A DNA stretch of 34,296 nt from Hymenobacter sp. Its GTDB lineage: Bacteria; Bacteroidota; Bacteroidia; Cytophagales; Hymenobacteraceae. The stretch is taken from positions 1 through 34,296 of the forward strand of contig JANYFQ010000179.1 in assembly GCA_025362615.1 (NCBI GenBank), written 5' to 3'. Below the pieces are notes generated by a model. That model made no database searches. It was not told the origin of the DNA and saw only the letters and a program-made list of their open reading frames with translations. Of the stretch, positions 1 through 10,400 are shown piece by piece. The translations under genes were made by a program, and so were the position numbers. Every line of letters starts with the position of its first letter. Positions within the stretch are counted from its first letter, which is position 1.

Positions 1-103
1 GACGACTTTTTCAGTCGTCAGACCACTTCGTTGCACAGCTGACGTTTGGATGGTTTTAGGGCGGGTCGTTCAACGACGTGGTCAGACGACCGAAAAAGTC
101 GTC
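1..103. repeat. Imperfect inverted repeat (arms 1-33 and 71-103, 30/33 match) at the 3' end of rsmI
   Basis: gacgactttttcagtcgtcagaccacttcgttg vs reverse complement of 71-103 gacgactttttcggtcgtctgaccacgtcgttg. GTCGTCAGACCAC also occurs directly at 14-26 and 98-110. May be truncated by the window edge. Confidence 0.8.
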
Positions 104-842
104 AGACCACGTCGGCCTCATCGTCTTGCGCGTCGTCGCGCATCGAGCGGCGCTCCTTGCGTTCCACCGCCGCGCCTTCCACCACCAGCACGATTTCGCC
201 CTTGATGGCGGGGCGGGCGGCGAAGTCGGCGAGTAGGGCGGCCAGCGTGTCGGTGCGGGTTTCCTCGAAAAGCTTGGTCAGCTCGCGGCTGAGGGAAGCG
301 CGGCGGTCGGGGCCGAAAACTTCGCCGAGCTGCTGCAAGGTTTTGACGATGCGGTGCGGCGACTCGTAAAAAATGAGCGTCCGGGTTTCGGTGGCCAATT
401 CGGCCAGGCGGGTCTGGCGGCCTTTTTTGGCGGGCAAAAACCCTTCAAACACAAACCGTTCGGCCCCGAAGCCCGACTTGAGCAACGCCGGCACCAGGGC
501 CGTGGCCCCCGGCAGGCACTCGACCCCGAGGCCGGCGGCCAGGCACTCGCGCACCAGCAAAAAGCCGGGGTCGGAGATGCCCGGCGTACCGGCATCGCTG
601 ACCAAAGCAAAGGTTTCGCCGCGGCCCATGCGCTCCAGCAGGCGGGCCACCTGCTGGTGCTCGTTGTGGAGATGGTAGGGCAGCAGCGGTTTTTTGAGGC
701 CCAGGTGTTGCAGGAGCCGGCCGCTGGTGCGGGTGTCTTCGCAGAGCACGGTATCGACCTCGGCCAGGATGCGGATGGCCCGCAGCGTGATGTCTTCGAG
801 GTTGCCAATGGGCGTGGGCACGAGGGTGAGGGCGGGCAGCAT
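102..842 (-). CDS. rsmI: 16S rRNA (cytidine(1402)-2'-O)-methyltransferase RsmI
   Basis: LTLVPTPIGNLEDITLRAIRIL, EDTRTSGRLLQHLG, VSDAGTPGISDPGFLLVREC, FYESPHRI motifs of the RsmI family. Confidence 0.95.
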   Translation of the reverse strand: MLPALTLVPTPIGNLEDITLRAIRILAEVDTVLCEDTRTSGRLLQHLGLKKPLLPYHLHNEHQQVARLLERMGRGETFALVSDAGTPGISDPGFLLVRECLAAGLGVECLPGATALVPALLKSGFGAERFVFEGFLPAKKGRQTRLAELATETRTLIFYESPHRIVKTLQQLGEVFGPDRRASLSRELTKLFEETRTDTLAALLADFAARPAIKGEIVLVVEGAAVERKERRSMRDDAQDDEADVV

Positions 843-861
843 GGGGCAAAGCTACGGCGGG

Positions 862-892
862 CCGTAACGCGAGACTCCGTTTCGCGTTACGG
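862..892. repeat. Short palindrome ccgtaacgcga-N9-tcgcgttacgg between phhA and rsmI
   Basis: Perfect 11-bp arms. The phhA stop codon (887-889) lies inside the right arm. Confidence 0.8.
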
Positions 893-1636
893 CGCGTTGC
901 CCACGGCCAGCGCCAGCGCGGGGATGCAATCGGCGAGCTGCTGGTAGGAGGTGATGGTGAAATAAACGTCCTGCATCCGGTCTTTGGCGAAGGGCGTGGC
1001 CAGGATTTCGGCCACGTCGAAGGGCCGGCGAGCGGGTTTGGGGCCGAGGCAAAACGCGGTTTCGCCGGCCGAGGAAAGGATGCCGGCCCCGTAAATCCGC
1101 AGCGTGTCGGCTTCCTGTATCAGCCCAAACTCGACGGTGAACCAGTAGAGGCGGGCCAGCTTTTCGATGGCGGCGGGGTCGGCGAGGTGGCGCAGGGCCA
1201 GGGTGCCGAGGGCTTGCAGGAAATCGGCAAAAAACGGGTCCGTAAGCAGCGGCACATGGGCAAACACGTCGTGAAACATATCGGGTTCCTCCAGGTAATC
1301 GAGCTGGGCGGGGGTACGGAGCCAGGTGGTGGCCGGAAACTGCCGGCTGGCCAGCAGGTCGAAAAACGTGGCATCGTCCACGATGCCGGGCACGGCCACC
1401 AGCGCCCAGCCGGTAGCAGCTTGCAGGCGCGGATTGACCAAGCTAAAATCGGGAATCTCATTGGCCCGGAAACCGACGCGGTGCAGGCCGTCAAGAAAAC
1501 GCTGCGATGCTACCTGGGGCAGCACGGTAAGCTGACGCTCAAAAAGGCGCTGCCACACCCAGCGGTCGTCGGCAGAGTAGCGGGCGTAGTCTTGCTGCAC
1601 GGCAGCGGTCGGGGCGAAAGTTGGGTTGGCGGTCAT
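887..1636 (-). CDS. phhA: Phenylalanine 4-monooxygenase (aromatic amino acid hydroxylase)
   Basis: MTANPTFAPTAAVQQDYARYSADDRWVWQRLFERQ...EEPDMFHDVFAHVPLL (iron-binding HDxxxH region)...YWFTVEFGL. Start assigned to ATG at 1636; the ORF-track extension to 1936 is translated heptamer repeat. Confidence 0.9.
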   Translation of the reverse strand: MTANPTFAPTAAVQQDYARYSADDRWVWQRLFERQLTVLPQVASQRFLDGLHRVGFRANEIPDFSLVNPRLQAATGWALVAVPGIVDDATFFDLLASRQFPATTWLRTPAQLDYLEEPDMFHDVFAHVPLLTDPFFADFLQALGTLALRHLADPAAIEKLARLYWFTVEFGLIQEADTLRIYGAGILSSAGETAFCLGPKPARRPFDVAEILATPFAKDRMQDVYFTITSYQQLADCIPALALAVGNAP

Positions 1637-1860
1637 GGGTTTTTGGTGTTGGGTTTTTGGTGTTGGGTTTTTGGTGTTGGGTTTTTGGTGTTGGGTTTTG
1701 GGTTCTGGGTGTTGGGTTTTGGGTGTTGGGTTTTGGGTGTTGGGTTTTGGGTTTTGGGTTTTGGGTTTTGGGTGTTCGGTTTTTGGTGTTAGGTTTTTGG
1801 TGTTGGGTTTTTGGTGTTGGGTGTTGGGTGTTGGGTGTTGGGTGTTGGGTGTTCGGTTTT
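1637..1860. repeat. Heptanucleotide tandem array, consensus (+ strand) NGGTKTT, 224 bp = 32 x 7, abutting the phhA start codon
   Basis: Reads as gggtttt tggtgtt gggtttt tggtgtt ... gggtgtt gggtgtt cggtttt with exact 7-nt periodicity from the base after the phhA ATG. Confidence 0.95.
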
Positions 1861-1877
1861 GATTTTGCGAAAACGAA

Positions 1878-1912
1878 AAAAGCCTGCTTCCCAGGGCGGG
1901 AAGCAGGCTTTT
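1878..1912. terminator. Bidirectional intrinsic terminator-like hairpin between the pterin dehydratase gene and phhA
   Basis: aaaagcctgcttccc-agggc-gggaagcaggctttt: 15-bp arms with A/T flanks. Confidence 0.75.
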
Positions 1913-2069
1913 GCAGGGTTTGCAAATACGGGGCACCGGGGGTTAGCCGGGCCACGTCAGGGCCGCTTCGCACCGGGAAGGCACGCAATAAGCGGGGTAA
2001 TAATAGCAGAAGCTACGACTGACGGGCATGGGGCAAAGATAGGGGCGGATTTAGAAAAACGCCTACTAT

Positions 2070-2319
2070 TCAACTCACCACCTCACCACTTGCCAAAGCG
2101 TCGATGGCGGCGGCCAGGGCGTGGTCGCGGGCCGTGACGGTGTTGCCCGCGTCGTGGGTCGTGAGGCGAAATTCGACCACGTTGTATTCGTTGCTAAACC
2201 AGGGGTGGTGCTGCTGGCGCTCGGCCTCGGCGGCTACGGCGGTGAGGAAGGCGAAGGCCGTGCGGAAATCCGCGAAGCGAAAGGTGCGGGTCAGGGCGTT
2301 GTCGTGTTCAGTCCACATG
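2070..2319 (-). CDS. phhB: 4a-hydroxytetrahydrobiopterin (pterin-4a-carbinolamine) dehydratase
   Basis: MWTEHDNALTRTFRFADFRTAFAFLTAVAAEAERQQHHPWFSNEYNVVEFRLTTHDAGNTVTARDHALAAAID is characteristic of the PCD/DCoH family. Start set at 2319; upstream extension is repeat-derived. Confidence 0.92.
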
Positions 2320-2329
2320 GAAATTTTTG

Positions 2330-2441
2330 GGGTTAGGTTTTTGGTGTTGGGTGTTGGGTGTTGGGTTTTTGGTGTTCGGTTTCGGTTTCGGTTTTTGGTG
2401 TTCGGTTTTGGCTTTTGATGTTCGGTTTTTGGTGTTGAATT
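2330..2441. repeat. Second array of the same NGGTKTT heptamer family (degenerate), just upstream of the phhB start
   Basis: ggttaggtttttggtgttgggtgttgggtgttgggtttttggtgttcggtttcggtttcggtttttggtgttcggttttggcttttgatgttcggtttttggtgttg. Confidence 0.9.
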
Positions 2442-2522
2442 CAAGGCCAAACACCTAACAATCAAGGACCCAAGCCTCCGGCACCGGCCAATTATAGTCA
2501 AAGCCCAACCTCCGATTTCTCC

Positions 2523-3020
2523 CTATCCAAACAGCCCGCCTTTGGGCATGGGGCGCTCGAAGGCCAGCAGCCAGCGCTTGCGCGGCAGGCCGCCGGCGTA
2601 GCCGGTGAGGCTGCCGTCGGCACCCAGCACGCGGTGGCAGGGCCACACCAGGGCCAGGGGGTTTTGGCCGTTGGCGGCCCCCACGGCCCGCACGGCGTTG
2701 GGGTTGTGCAGCTGCCGGGCCACGTCGAGGTACGAGGCTGTTTCGCCGTGGGCGATGGCGGGGAGCAAGGCCCACACGCGCCGCTGAAAATCGGTGCCAC
2801 CGAGGGGCACGCAAAGCAGGTCGAACGCCGTAAGCTCGCGGCCGAAATAAGCGCGGAGCTGCCGGTAGGCTTCGGCGAGGCAGGCGGGCACGGCAGCGGC
2901 CGGCGTAGGCGCGGGCGAAGCCTGGTCGAGAAACTGCACCTGGTGCAGGCCGGCCGCAGAGCCGGTGAGGGCCAGCATTCCGAGGGGGGTGGAGAGGTGG
3001 GCAACAGCCGCCATGGGCAA
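2523..3020 (-). CDS. ogt: Methylated-DNA--[protein]-cysteine S-methyltransferase
   Basis: FQRRVWALLPAIAHGETASYLDVARQLHNPNAVRAVGAANGQNPLALVWPCHRVLGADGSLTGYAGGL; PCHRV active-site motif. Confidence 0.93.
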   Translation of the reverse strand: MPMAAVAHLSTPLGMLALTGSAAGLHQVQFLDQASPAPTPAAAVPACLAEAYRQLRAYFGRELTAFDLLCVPLGGTDFQRRVWALLPAIAHGETASYLDVARQLHNPNAVRAVGAANGQNPLALVWPCHRVLGADGSLTGYAGGLPRKRWLLAFERPMPKGGLFG

Positions 3021-3149
3021 GCAAAAAGGATGAGTAAGAAAGCCCGGAGAAAGCGGTTCCGAAAGATAACGCAGGCGGGCAAAACCCGGCCGGTGGCATC
3101 CGTGCTGGCACGGATAAAAGCAGCGTCAATAAATACGCACTGGCCCGGA

Positions 3150-3180
3150 TTGCAGGCCCTGGTGGCAAATACTACTTTTG
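3150..3180 (+). promoter_or_regulatory. Bacteroidota-type promoter (TTG-N20-TACTTTTG) for the 3242 gene
   Basis: TTG at 3150-3152, 20-nt spacer, TACTTTTG at 3173-3180, matching the TTTG/TAnnTTTG consensus. Confidence 0.65.
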
Positions 3181-3241
3181 ACTATTGCCACGGCTGGACC
3201 CGCTGGCCTTCTTCACTTGCCACCTCACTCCTTCTTTTTTT

Positions 3242-4285
3242 ATGAAAAAGCCCCTACTCACCACCTGCTTTGCCGCGTTGCTGACCGGAATAATGCTACT
3301 CGCAGGCACCCCCGCTGCCCAGGCCAAAATATGGCGCGTGGACAACAACGGCGGCTCGCCGGGCAACTTCACGTCGGCGCAGGCGGCGCATGACGCGGCG
3401 GCGGTGGTGAACAACGACACGCTGTATTTTAACGGCTCGGGGACGGGCTACGGCGACCTGACGATGACCAAGCGGCTGTACATCTTCGGGCCGGGCTATT
3501 TCCTGACCCAGAACCCTCAGACCCAGGCCGCGCCGGACCATGCCTTCGTGAACGAGTTGCGGGTGATGCCGGCGGCGGCCGGCTCCATCATTACCGGCAT
3601 GACCATGAACCGGGCGCGGCTCTTCGCCAGCAACACCTTGTTTAAGCGCAATTACGTGATTTCGGGCAACTTCCACTCGGTGGTCATTGGTGATAACAAC
3701 GTGTTTGTGGGCATCTACGCTCCCGCCAACGTGCTGTGCATTCAGAACTACGTAACGAGCGCCGGTAGCTACCGGGCATTATGGGTGTTCGGGGGCTGCT
3801 CCAACATCATTGTTACCAACAACCTGTTTTATTCGGGTGACGTGAGCTGGGATGCGGTGTTTGCCTCGTCGAGCATGATTTTCTCGAACAACGTGCTGTA
3901 CGGCAACGTGACGACGACCAGCACCGACCTGACCAACAACTACCTCTACGGGGGCAACACGGTGGGCGGCAGCAGCAACTCCTACCACAACAACATCTGC
4001 AACGGTACCCAATTCCCGACCGGCAACGGCAACATTCAAAACGAGTCCATTGCCAACGTGTGCGTGAACACGGGCAGCCCAGATGCCGCATTTATGCTGA
4101 AAACCGGGTCGCCGGCCATCGGCACGGGCGTGGGCGGGGTGGACATGGGGATGTTTGGCGGCGCCGACCCCTACGTGCTGAGCGGGCTGCCGGCTATTCC
4201 GGCCATCTGGTCCATCAGCGCGCCCAGCTCGGGCAGCGGGGCCAGCGGGCTGAACGTGAACATCAAGGCGAAGTCGCACAACTAG
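3242..4285 (+). CDS. Secreted right-handed beta-helix-like protein
   Basis: Signal peptide MKKPLLTTCFAALLTGIMLLAGTPAAQA, then beta-helix-like repeats (VVIGDNNVFVGIYAPANVLCIQNYVTS, CSNIIVTNNLFYSGDV, SSSMIFSNNVLYGNVTT, TDLTNNYLYGGNT). No T9SS C-terminal domain seen. Confidence 0.75.
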   Translation: MKKPLLTTCFAALLTGIMLLAGTPAAQAKIWRVDNNGGSPGNFTSAQAAHDAAAVVNNDTLYFNGSGTGYGDLTMTKRLYIFGPGYFLTQNPQTQAAPDHAFVNELRVMPAAAGSIITGMTMNRARLFASNTLFKRNYVISGNFHSVVIGDNNVFVGIYAPANVLCIQNYVTSAGSYRALWVFGGCSNIIVTNNLFYSGDVSWDAVFASSSMIFSNNVLYGNVTTTSTDLTNNYLYGGNTVGGSSNSYHNNICNGTQFPTGNGNIQNESIANVCVNTGSPDAAFMLKTGSPAIGTGVGGVDMGMFGGADPYVLSGLPAIPAIWSISAPSSGSGASGLNVNIKAKSHN

Positions 4286-4297
4286 GGGCAATGAGTG

Positions 4298-4402
4298 AAG
4301 GAGTGAATGAGCGGATGAGTGAATGACGAGAGGGCAATTTGCCGTCGTCAGTCCTTTTGTCTAAACCATTCACTCAGTCACTCATCCGCTCATTCACTCC
4401 TT
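4298..4402. repeat. Inverted-octamer cassette: perfect 25-bp arms (4298-4322 / 4378-4402) built of ATGAGTGA-like 8-mers
   Basis: AAGGAGTGAATGAGCGGATGAGTGA and TCACTCATCCGCTCATTCACTCCTT. Period 8: ATGAGTGA AGGAGTGA ATGAGCGG ATGAGTGA. Confidence 0.9.
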
Positions 4403-4415
4403 GAATGACTGTGTG

Positions 4416-7400
4416 ATGAATACGTCCCATCAACTTCCCAGGCTGTGGCCGTGGCTGAAGGTGCTCCTGCTGCTAGGAGTGCTGCTCGGCGGCCGCCTGG
4501 CGCAGGCCCAGAGCCTGACGCGCCTGGAGTATTTCTACGACACCGACCCCGGCTACGGCCTGGGGCAGCAGGTGGTGTTTCCGGGCGCGGCGGCGGGCCA
4601 GGATTACACTTACACGGCCAGCTTGAGCGGACTGATGCCGGGCTTTCATACCCTCTACACGCGAGTGCTGGAGCAGCGGCTGGCCGAGGTGAACCCGCTG
4701 GGCCCGTTGGGGCCGTTTGGGGCGTCGGCCACGGCTGGCGAGCCCACCTACCTGCCCGCCCGCAAGGTGTGGAGCATCAACCACGTGCGGCCGGTGTATG
4801 TGGGGCCGGTGGGCACGGGGCTCGACAACCTGACCTACCTGGAGTATTTCTTCGACACCGACCCCGGCTACCGGCTAGGGCACGGGGTGCCGCTGACCAC
4901 GCCGGGCACGAGCATCGACCAGAATTACGTGGCCGATTTGAGCAGCCTCGCGCCGGGCTTCCATACGATGTACACCCGCGTGAAAAACGCGGCCGGGGCC
5001 TGGAGCATCAGCAACGTGCGGCCGGTGTATGTGGGGCCGACCGGAGCCGGGAGCACCGTGCCCAACCTGACCTACGCCGAATATTACATCGACACTGACC
5101 CCGGCTACCGGCTGGGTACCCGCGTCAATTTCACTACGCCCGGCACCAGCATCGACCAGAATTTTGTGGCCGACCTGAGCGGGGTGAGCAACGGGATTCA
5201 TACCTTGTTTGTGCGGGTGCGGAATGCCAGCGGGGCTTGGAGCCTGACCAGCGTACGACCGTTTGTGCGGTCGGGCATCACCTCAACCGCGCCGCCCGTT
5301 GCCATTACGCGCTGCGAATACTACATCGACACCGACCCTGGGCACGGCCTGGCTACCAACGTGCCGATTACGGCCGGCACGAGCGTTGACCAGAGCTTTG
5401 TGGCCGATTTGAGCGCCGTGAGCAACGGCGTACATACGTTGTATGTGCGGGTGCGGGATGCCAGCCGGGCCTGGAGCATTGTGAGCGTGAAGCCGTTTGT
5501 GCGGCAGGGCAGCATTGCGGGGGCGGCGCGTCCGCTTATCACGCAGTTCCGGTATCAGGTGTTTCCCAGCGGCTCAGCCACGGCCAGCAGTCCGCCCGAA
5601 TACTACGTGCTGCCGGTGGCGGCGCGGGCGGCCGATGTGGACGTGACCTTTCCGACCAACGTGTGCGTGACTTCGGCGGGAAATTACATTCTGCGGGTGG
5701 CGGCGCTGGATGCCAATGGCGTTCCGGCCATTGAGTACGCCCACCCATTCGCCGTGACTACACCGTCGCAGTTCAACCCCAACCTGCCGGCGAACCTGGC
5801 GGGTTGCAGCGGGCAGCCGCTGACGATTACTTCGACTTCGGCGGGCACGGGCGGCACCTACCAATGGAGCCGCAACGGCTCGACTTTGGCGGGCGAAACC
5901 AATCAATCAATCACCGTGACCACGGCCGGTACCTACGCGGTGGCCGTGACGAGCGCGGCCGGTTGCACCGGCACGGGCAGCACGAACGTGACGTTCTCGC
6001 CGGCCCCGACCATTGCGCTGGCTCCGTTTACCGACGTGCCCTGCGCCCAGGCCAGCACCGTGCTGGATGCCGGGGCGGGCTACGCCAGCTATGCCTGGAC
6101 ACCGGGCGGCGCGACGACCCAAACGCTTACGGTTTCGTCACCGGGCACCTACTCGGTGACGGTGACGGGCGCTAGTACCGGCAGCTGCACGGCTACCGGC
6201 AGCACTGTGGTGCGGATGCCCAAGGCGGACATTGTGCAGGGCAGCGCCACGCAGTGCGCGGGCGTGAGCACGACGTTTACGCTAGTCACGCCCGTGAATG
6301 GCAGCATTGTGTGGAAGGCCAACGGCACGACCATCAGCGGGCAAACGGGCACCAGCCTGACGGTGGCCCCGGCCGCGACGACGACCTACTCGGCCGTGGT
6401 TTCGGATGGCTCGTTTTCGTGTTCGGATGCGGTGACGATTACCATTCCGCCCGCCTTGCCGCTGAATTTGCCGCCGACGACGGTGGTGGCGTGCAGCCAA
6501 ACCAGCGTGACGCTGGATGCGGGCAGCGGCGGCACGTCGTACCAGTGGAACTTGAGTGGTACGCCTATTGGCGGTGCTACCAGTCAGACCTACGTGGTGA
6601 ACGCGCCCGGCCTGTACGGCGTGACGGTGAGCAACGGCTGCGCGGTGAGCGACCAGACCATCGTCATCATGCCGCACGCCGATATTGTGCAGGCCAACCA
6701 GAGCATTTGCACGGGCGGCAGCCTCACGCTGACGCTGGTGACGCCCGTGAACGGCACGATAGTGTGGAAGGCCAATGGCACGACGATAAGCGGGCAGACG
6801 GGCACCAGCCTAGTGGTTTCGCCCACGGCCAGCACCACGTATTCGGCGGTGGTTTCGGACCAGGGCCAAAGCTGCACCGATGCGGTGACCATTTCGGTGG
6901 ATGCCCCGGCTACGGTGAGCTTGCCAGCGGATTCGTCGCCGGCCTGCGGCACGGCCAGCGTGACGGTGGATGCGGGCGCGGGCGCGGCTACTTATTTGTG
7001 GTCGCCGGGCGGGCAGACTTCGCGGACAATTACCGTGAGCACCCCCGGTACTTACTCGGTGACGGGCTACAACGGCACTTGCTCGGCTACGGCCAGCACC
7101 AACGTGTTTATGCCCTACGCCAGCATTGTGGGCGGGGCTACCCAGCGCGTTTGCGCCGGGCAACCCATTACCTTGAGCCTGGCCGCGCCGGTGAACGGCA
7201 CGGTGCTGTGGAGCAACAGCGCCACTGGCAACAGCATCACGGTTTCGCCTTCGGCTAACACCACTTACTCGGTGACGGTGAGCGCGGGCGGGCACAGCTG
7301 CACCGCCAGCGTGAACGTGGTGGTGGACCCACTGCCCACCGTGACGCTGGCCGCGCAAACCAACACCTGCGTGAACGCCAGCGCCTACGCCCTGACGGGC

Positions 7401-10400
7401 GGGCTGCCAGCGGGCGGCACCTACTCCGGCCCCGGCGTGAGCGGCAACAGCTTCAACCCGGCCTCGGCGGGGGTGGGGACGCACACTATCACCTACTCTT
7501 ATACCGATGGCAACGGCTGTCCGAACACGGCCACCCGGCCGCTGACGGTGCAACCGCTGCCCACCGTGACCCTCGCGGCCCAGCCCACTAGGTGCTACAA
7601 CGCGGCCAGCTTTGCCCTGACGGGCGGGGCACCGGCGGGCGGCACGTACTCGGGCACGGGCGTGAGTGGCGGCTCGTTCAGCGCGGCGGCTTCCGGCCCC
7701 GGCTCGTTTGCCATTACCTACTCCTACACCGACGGCAACGGCTGCGCCAATACCGCCCAGCGGACGCTGACGGTGCTGCCGCTGCCCACCTTCGCGGCCT
7801 CGGCCACGGAGCTGTGCCCCGGCTCGACGGCGACGCTGAGCGTGAGCAACGCCGGGCCGGGCGCGTCCTACCTGTGGTCGCCGGGCGGGCAAACCAGCAG
7901 CAGCATCACGGTGAACACGCCGGCTTCTACGGCTTCGCCCGATGCCTACTCGGTGACGGTGACCAACGCGGCCGGGTGTACTTATCCGTTCAACCAGACC
8001 ATCCGCCGCTCGCCGGCCTCGGTGGCCCCGCTGGCGGTGACGAATATGCAGCCGGTGGACAACTCGGCCGGGCTGGATTTGCCGGTTAATTTCGGCTGGA
8101 ACCCCGGCAGCGGCTCCAATGCCAGCAGCTTTGATTTGTACATCTGGCCCAGCGCCGGAACCCAGCCGGGCGCGCCCACGGTGGGCGGCATCAGCAGCCT
8201 GCAAACCAGCTACGGCGGGGCGCCGCTGGCTTATGGGCAGTCGTTTAAGTGGCGCATCATCGCCCGCAATGCTTGCGGCAGCACGGCCGGGCCGGTGCAG
8301 ATGTTCCAGATTCGGCAGTTGCCGGACTTGACGGTGCCCTTCGTGCAGGCGGCCGATACGGCCTATGCCGGGCAAACGGTGGCCGTGAGCTGGAACGTGC
8401 GCAACATCGGCACGGCCAGCACCCTGGCCCAGCAGTGGAGCGACGCAGTGTATTTCTCGCAAAACCCGACGTTTGATGGCACCGCCATTCTGATGGGCAC
8501 GGTGGGCAATGTGACGTATTTGCAGCCCAACGGCACCTACATCAGCCAGGGCACTTTCAACGTGCCGCTGAGCATGGCCGGCTACTACTACGTGTACGTG
8601 AAGGCCAACACCGGCGCGTTGCTCGAAACCGACTACAGCAACAACGTGGGCCGCGAGACCACCGGGCCGCTGCCGGCGCTGGGCCGCTGCCTGGTCATCG
8701 TGCCGACGACGCCCGATTTGATTGTGCAGAATATGTCGCACTTCAGCACCTACATTGGCGGCGACACGGCGGCGGTGGGCTTCCGGGTGCGCAACACCGG
8801 CAGCGTGCATTTGCTGAATGACAACTGGACCGATGCGGTGTATTTCTCGCCCGATACCACCATCAACATTGCCCAGAACACCGGGCAGGGCGTACTGGGA
8901 CCCACGGCGCGGCGCAGCTTCAAAACGCTGGTTCACACGAACGAGACGTTGAACATCAACGCCTTTTACAACGCCAACCTCAAGCTGCCCATCCCGCACA
9001 CTACCCTGACGGGCGACTACTATTTCTACGCTTTTGCCGACGACAACAACGACGTGTTTGAAACGGCGAGCACCAACAACGTCAATTCCAAGACGCTGGT
9101 GAACCACCCGGCCAACCCGGCCGCGATACCGCCCACGGCGGCCTACAGCAAGCTCGAATTCGTGCCGGTGCGCGTGACGCTGCGGCCCCCGCCCGATTTA
9201 ATTGTGCAGTCGGTGACGGCCCCGGCGGCGGCCACGGCCGGCACCACGCTCCCCGTGAGCTGGGTTGGGAAGAACGTCGGCCTGCTGCGGCCCTACCCGC
9301 GCCTGGAAGAATACTGGGCCGACAACGTGTACATCAGCCTCAGTCCGACCTTTAATGGCGGCGAAATCTACATCGGGCAGGTGTTTCATTACGAAAGCGC
9401 TGCCGGCCTGGTGCCCAACGCTACGTACGCGGCTGCGGGGACGCTGGCGCTGCCCAATGGCATCAGCGGCAACTACTACGTGTATGTGAAGACCGACGCG
9501 GGCAACAACGTGTTTGAGTACCTGAATGAGGGCAACAACGTGGCCCGCTCGGCGGGCACGGTGGCCATCAATTTGGTGTATGCCGATTTGAACCCGACGG
9601 CGCTGACGGCTCCGGGTTCGGTGTCGGCTCACAACTCGTTTGTGGTGAATTACACCGTGCAGAACACCACTACGGCCGTGATTCCGGCCGGGGGCAGCTG
9701 GACCGACCAGATTTCGGTGAGCGACGGGGCGGGGCACGCGGCTATGCTGGCTTCGCTACCGCGCACTGGGCCGCTGGCCGTGGGCTCGTCGTATTCGGGC
9801 ACGGCTACCATTGGCCTGCCCATCAACTTTGTGCCGGGGACGCTGACCGTGACTGTAACGACCGACGCGGGCGGCAACGTCTATGAGTTCAACAACGAAG
9901 GCAACAACCAGCGCAGCACGACGCTGACCTACATCTACTCCGACGACGTGGCGGTGCAGAACCTGACCGTTGCGCCGTCGCCGGCGGCTTCGGGCAATGG
10001 CCTGACCGTGGGCTGGCAGGTGCAGAACCTGGGCATCTTCAAAACCCTGGCTTCGAACTGGACCGACGAGGTGTATTTGTCCCAGGACAACACAATTGAC
10101 GGCTCGGACCTGCTGCTGGCCAACCCCGGCAGCCTGGGCGGGCAGATGCTGCCCAATGCTTTTTACAACCAGAGCATTGTCGCCACCTTGCCGCAGGGCA
10201 TCAGCGGCAGCTACTACGTGCTGGTGCGGACCACCAACAACCCCAACGGCACCCTGGCCGACACCAACCCGGCCAACAACACGGCCGTGCTGGCGTTGCC
10301 CATCACGCTGACCCCGCCCGCCGATTTGCAAATCGTGACTAGCGGCGGCAACGCGCCGACCGTTTCGAGCAGCGCCCCGCTGGCCGGGCAGCAGGTGACG

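Noticed and set aside
1637-1860. CRISPR array
   Set aside because: Contiguous 7-nt repeats with no spacers and no cas genes in the window.
1539-2022. ORFs such as 1539-1988, 1621-2022 and 1811-2137 encoding PNTQ- or VLGF-type repeats
   Set aside because: Stop-free heptamer repeats open every frame; no independent coding evidence.
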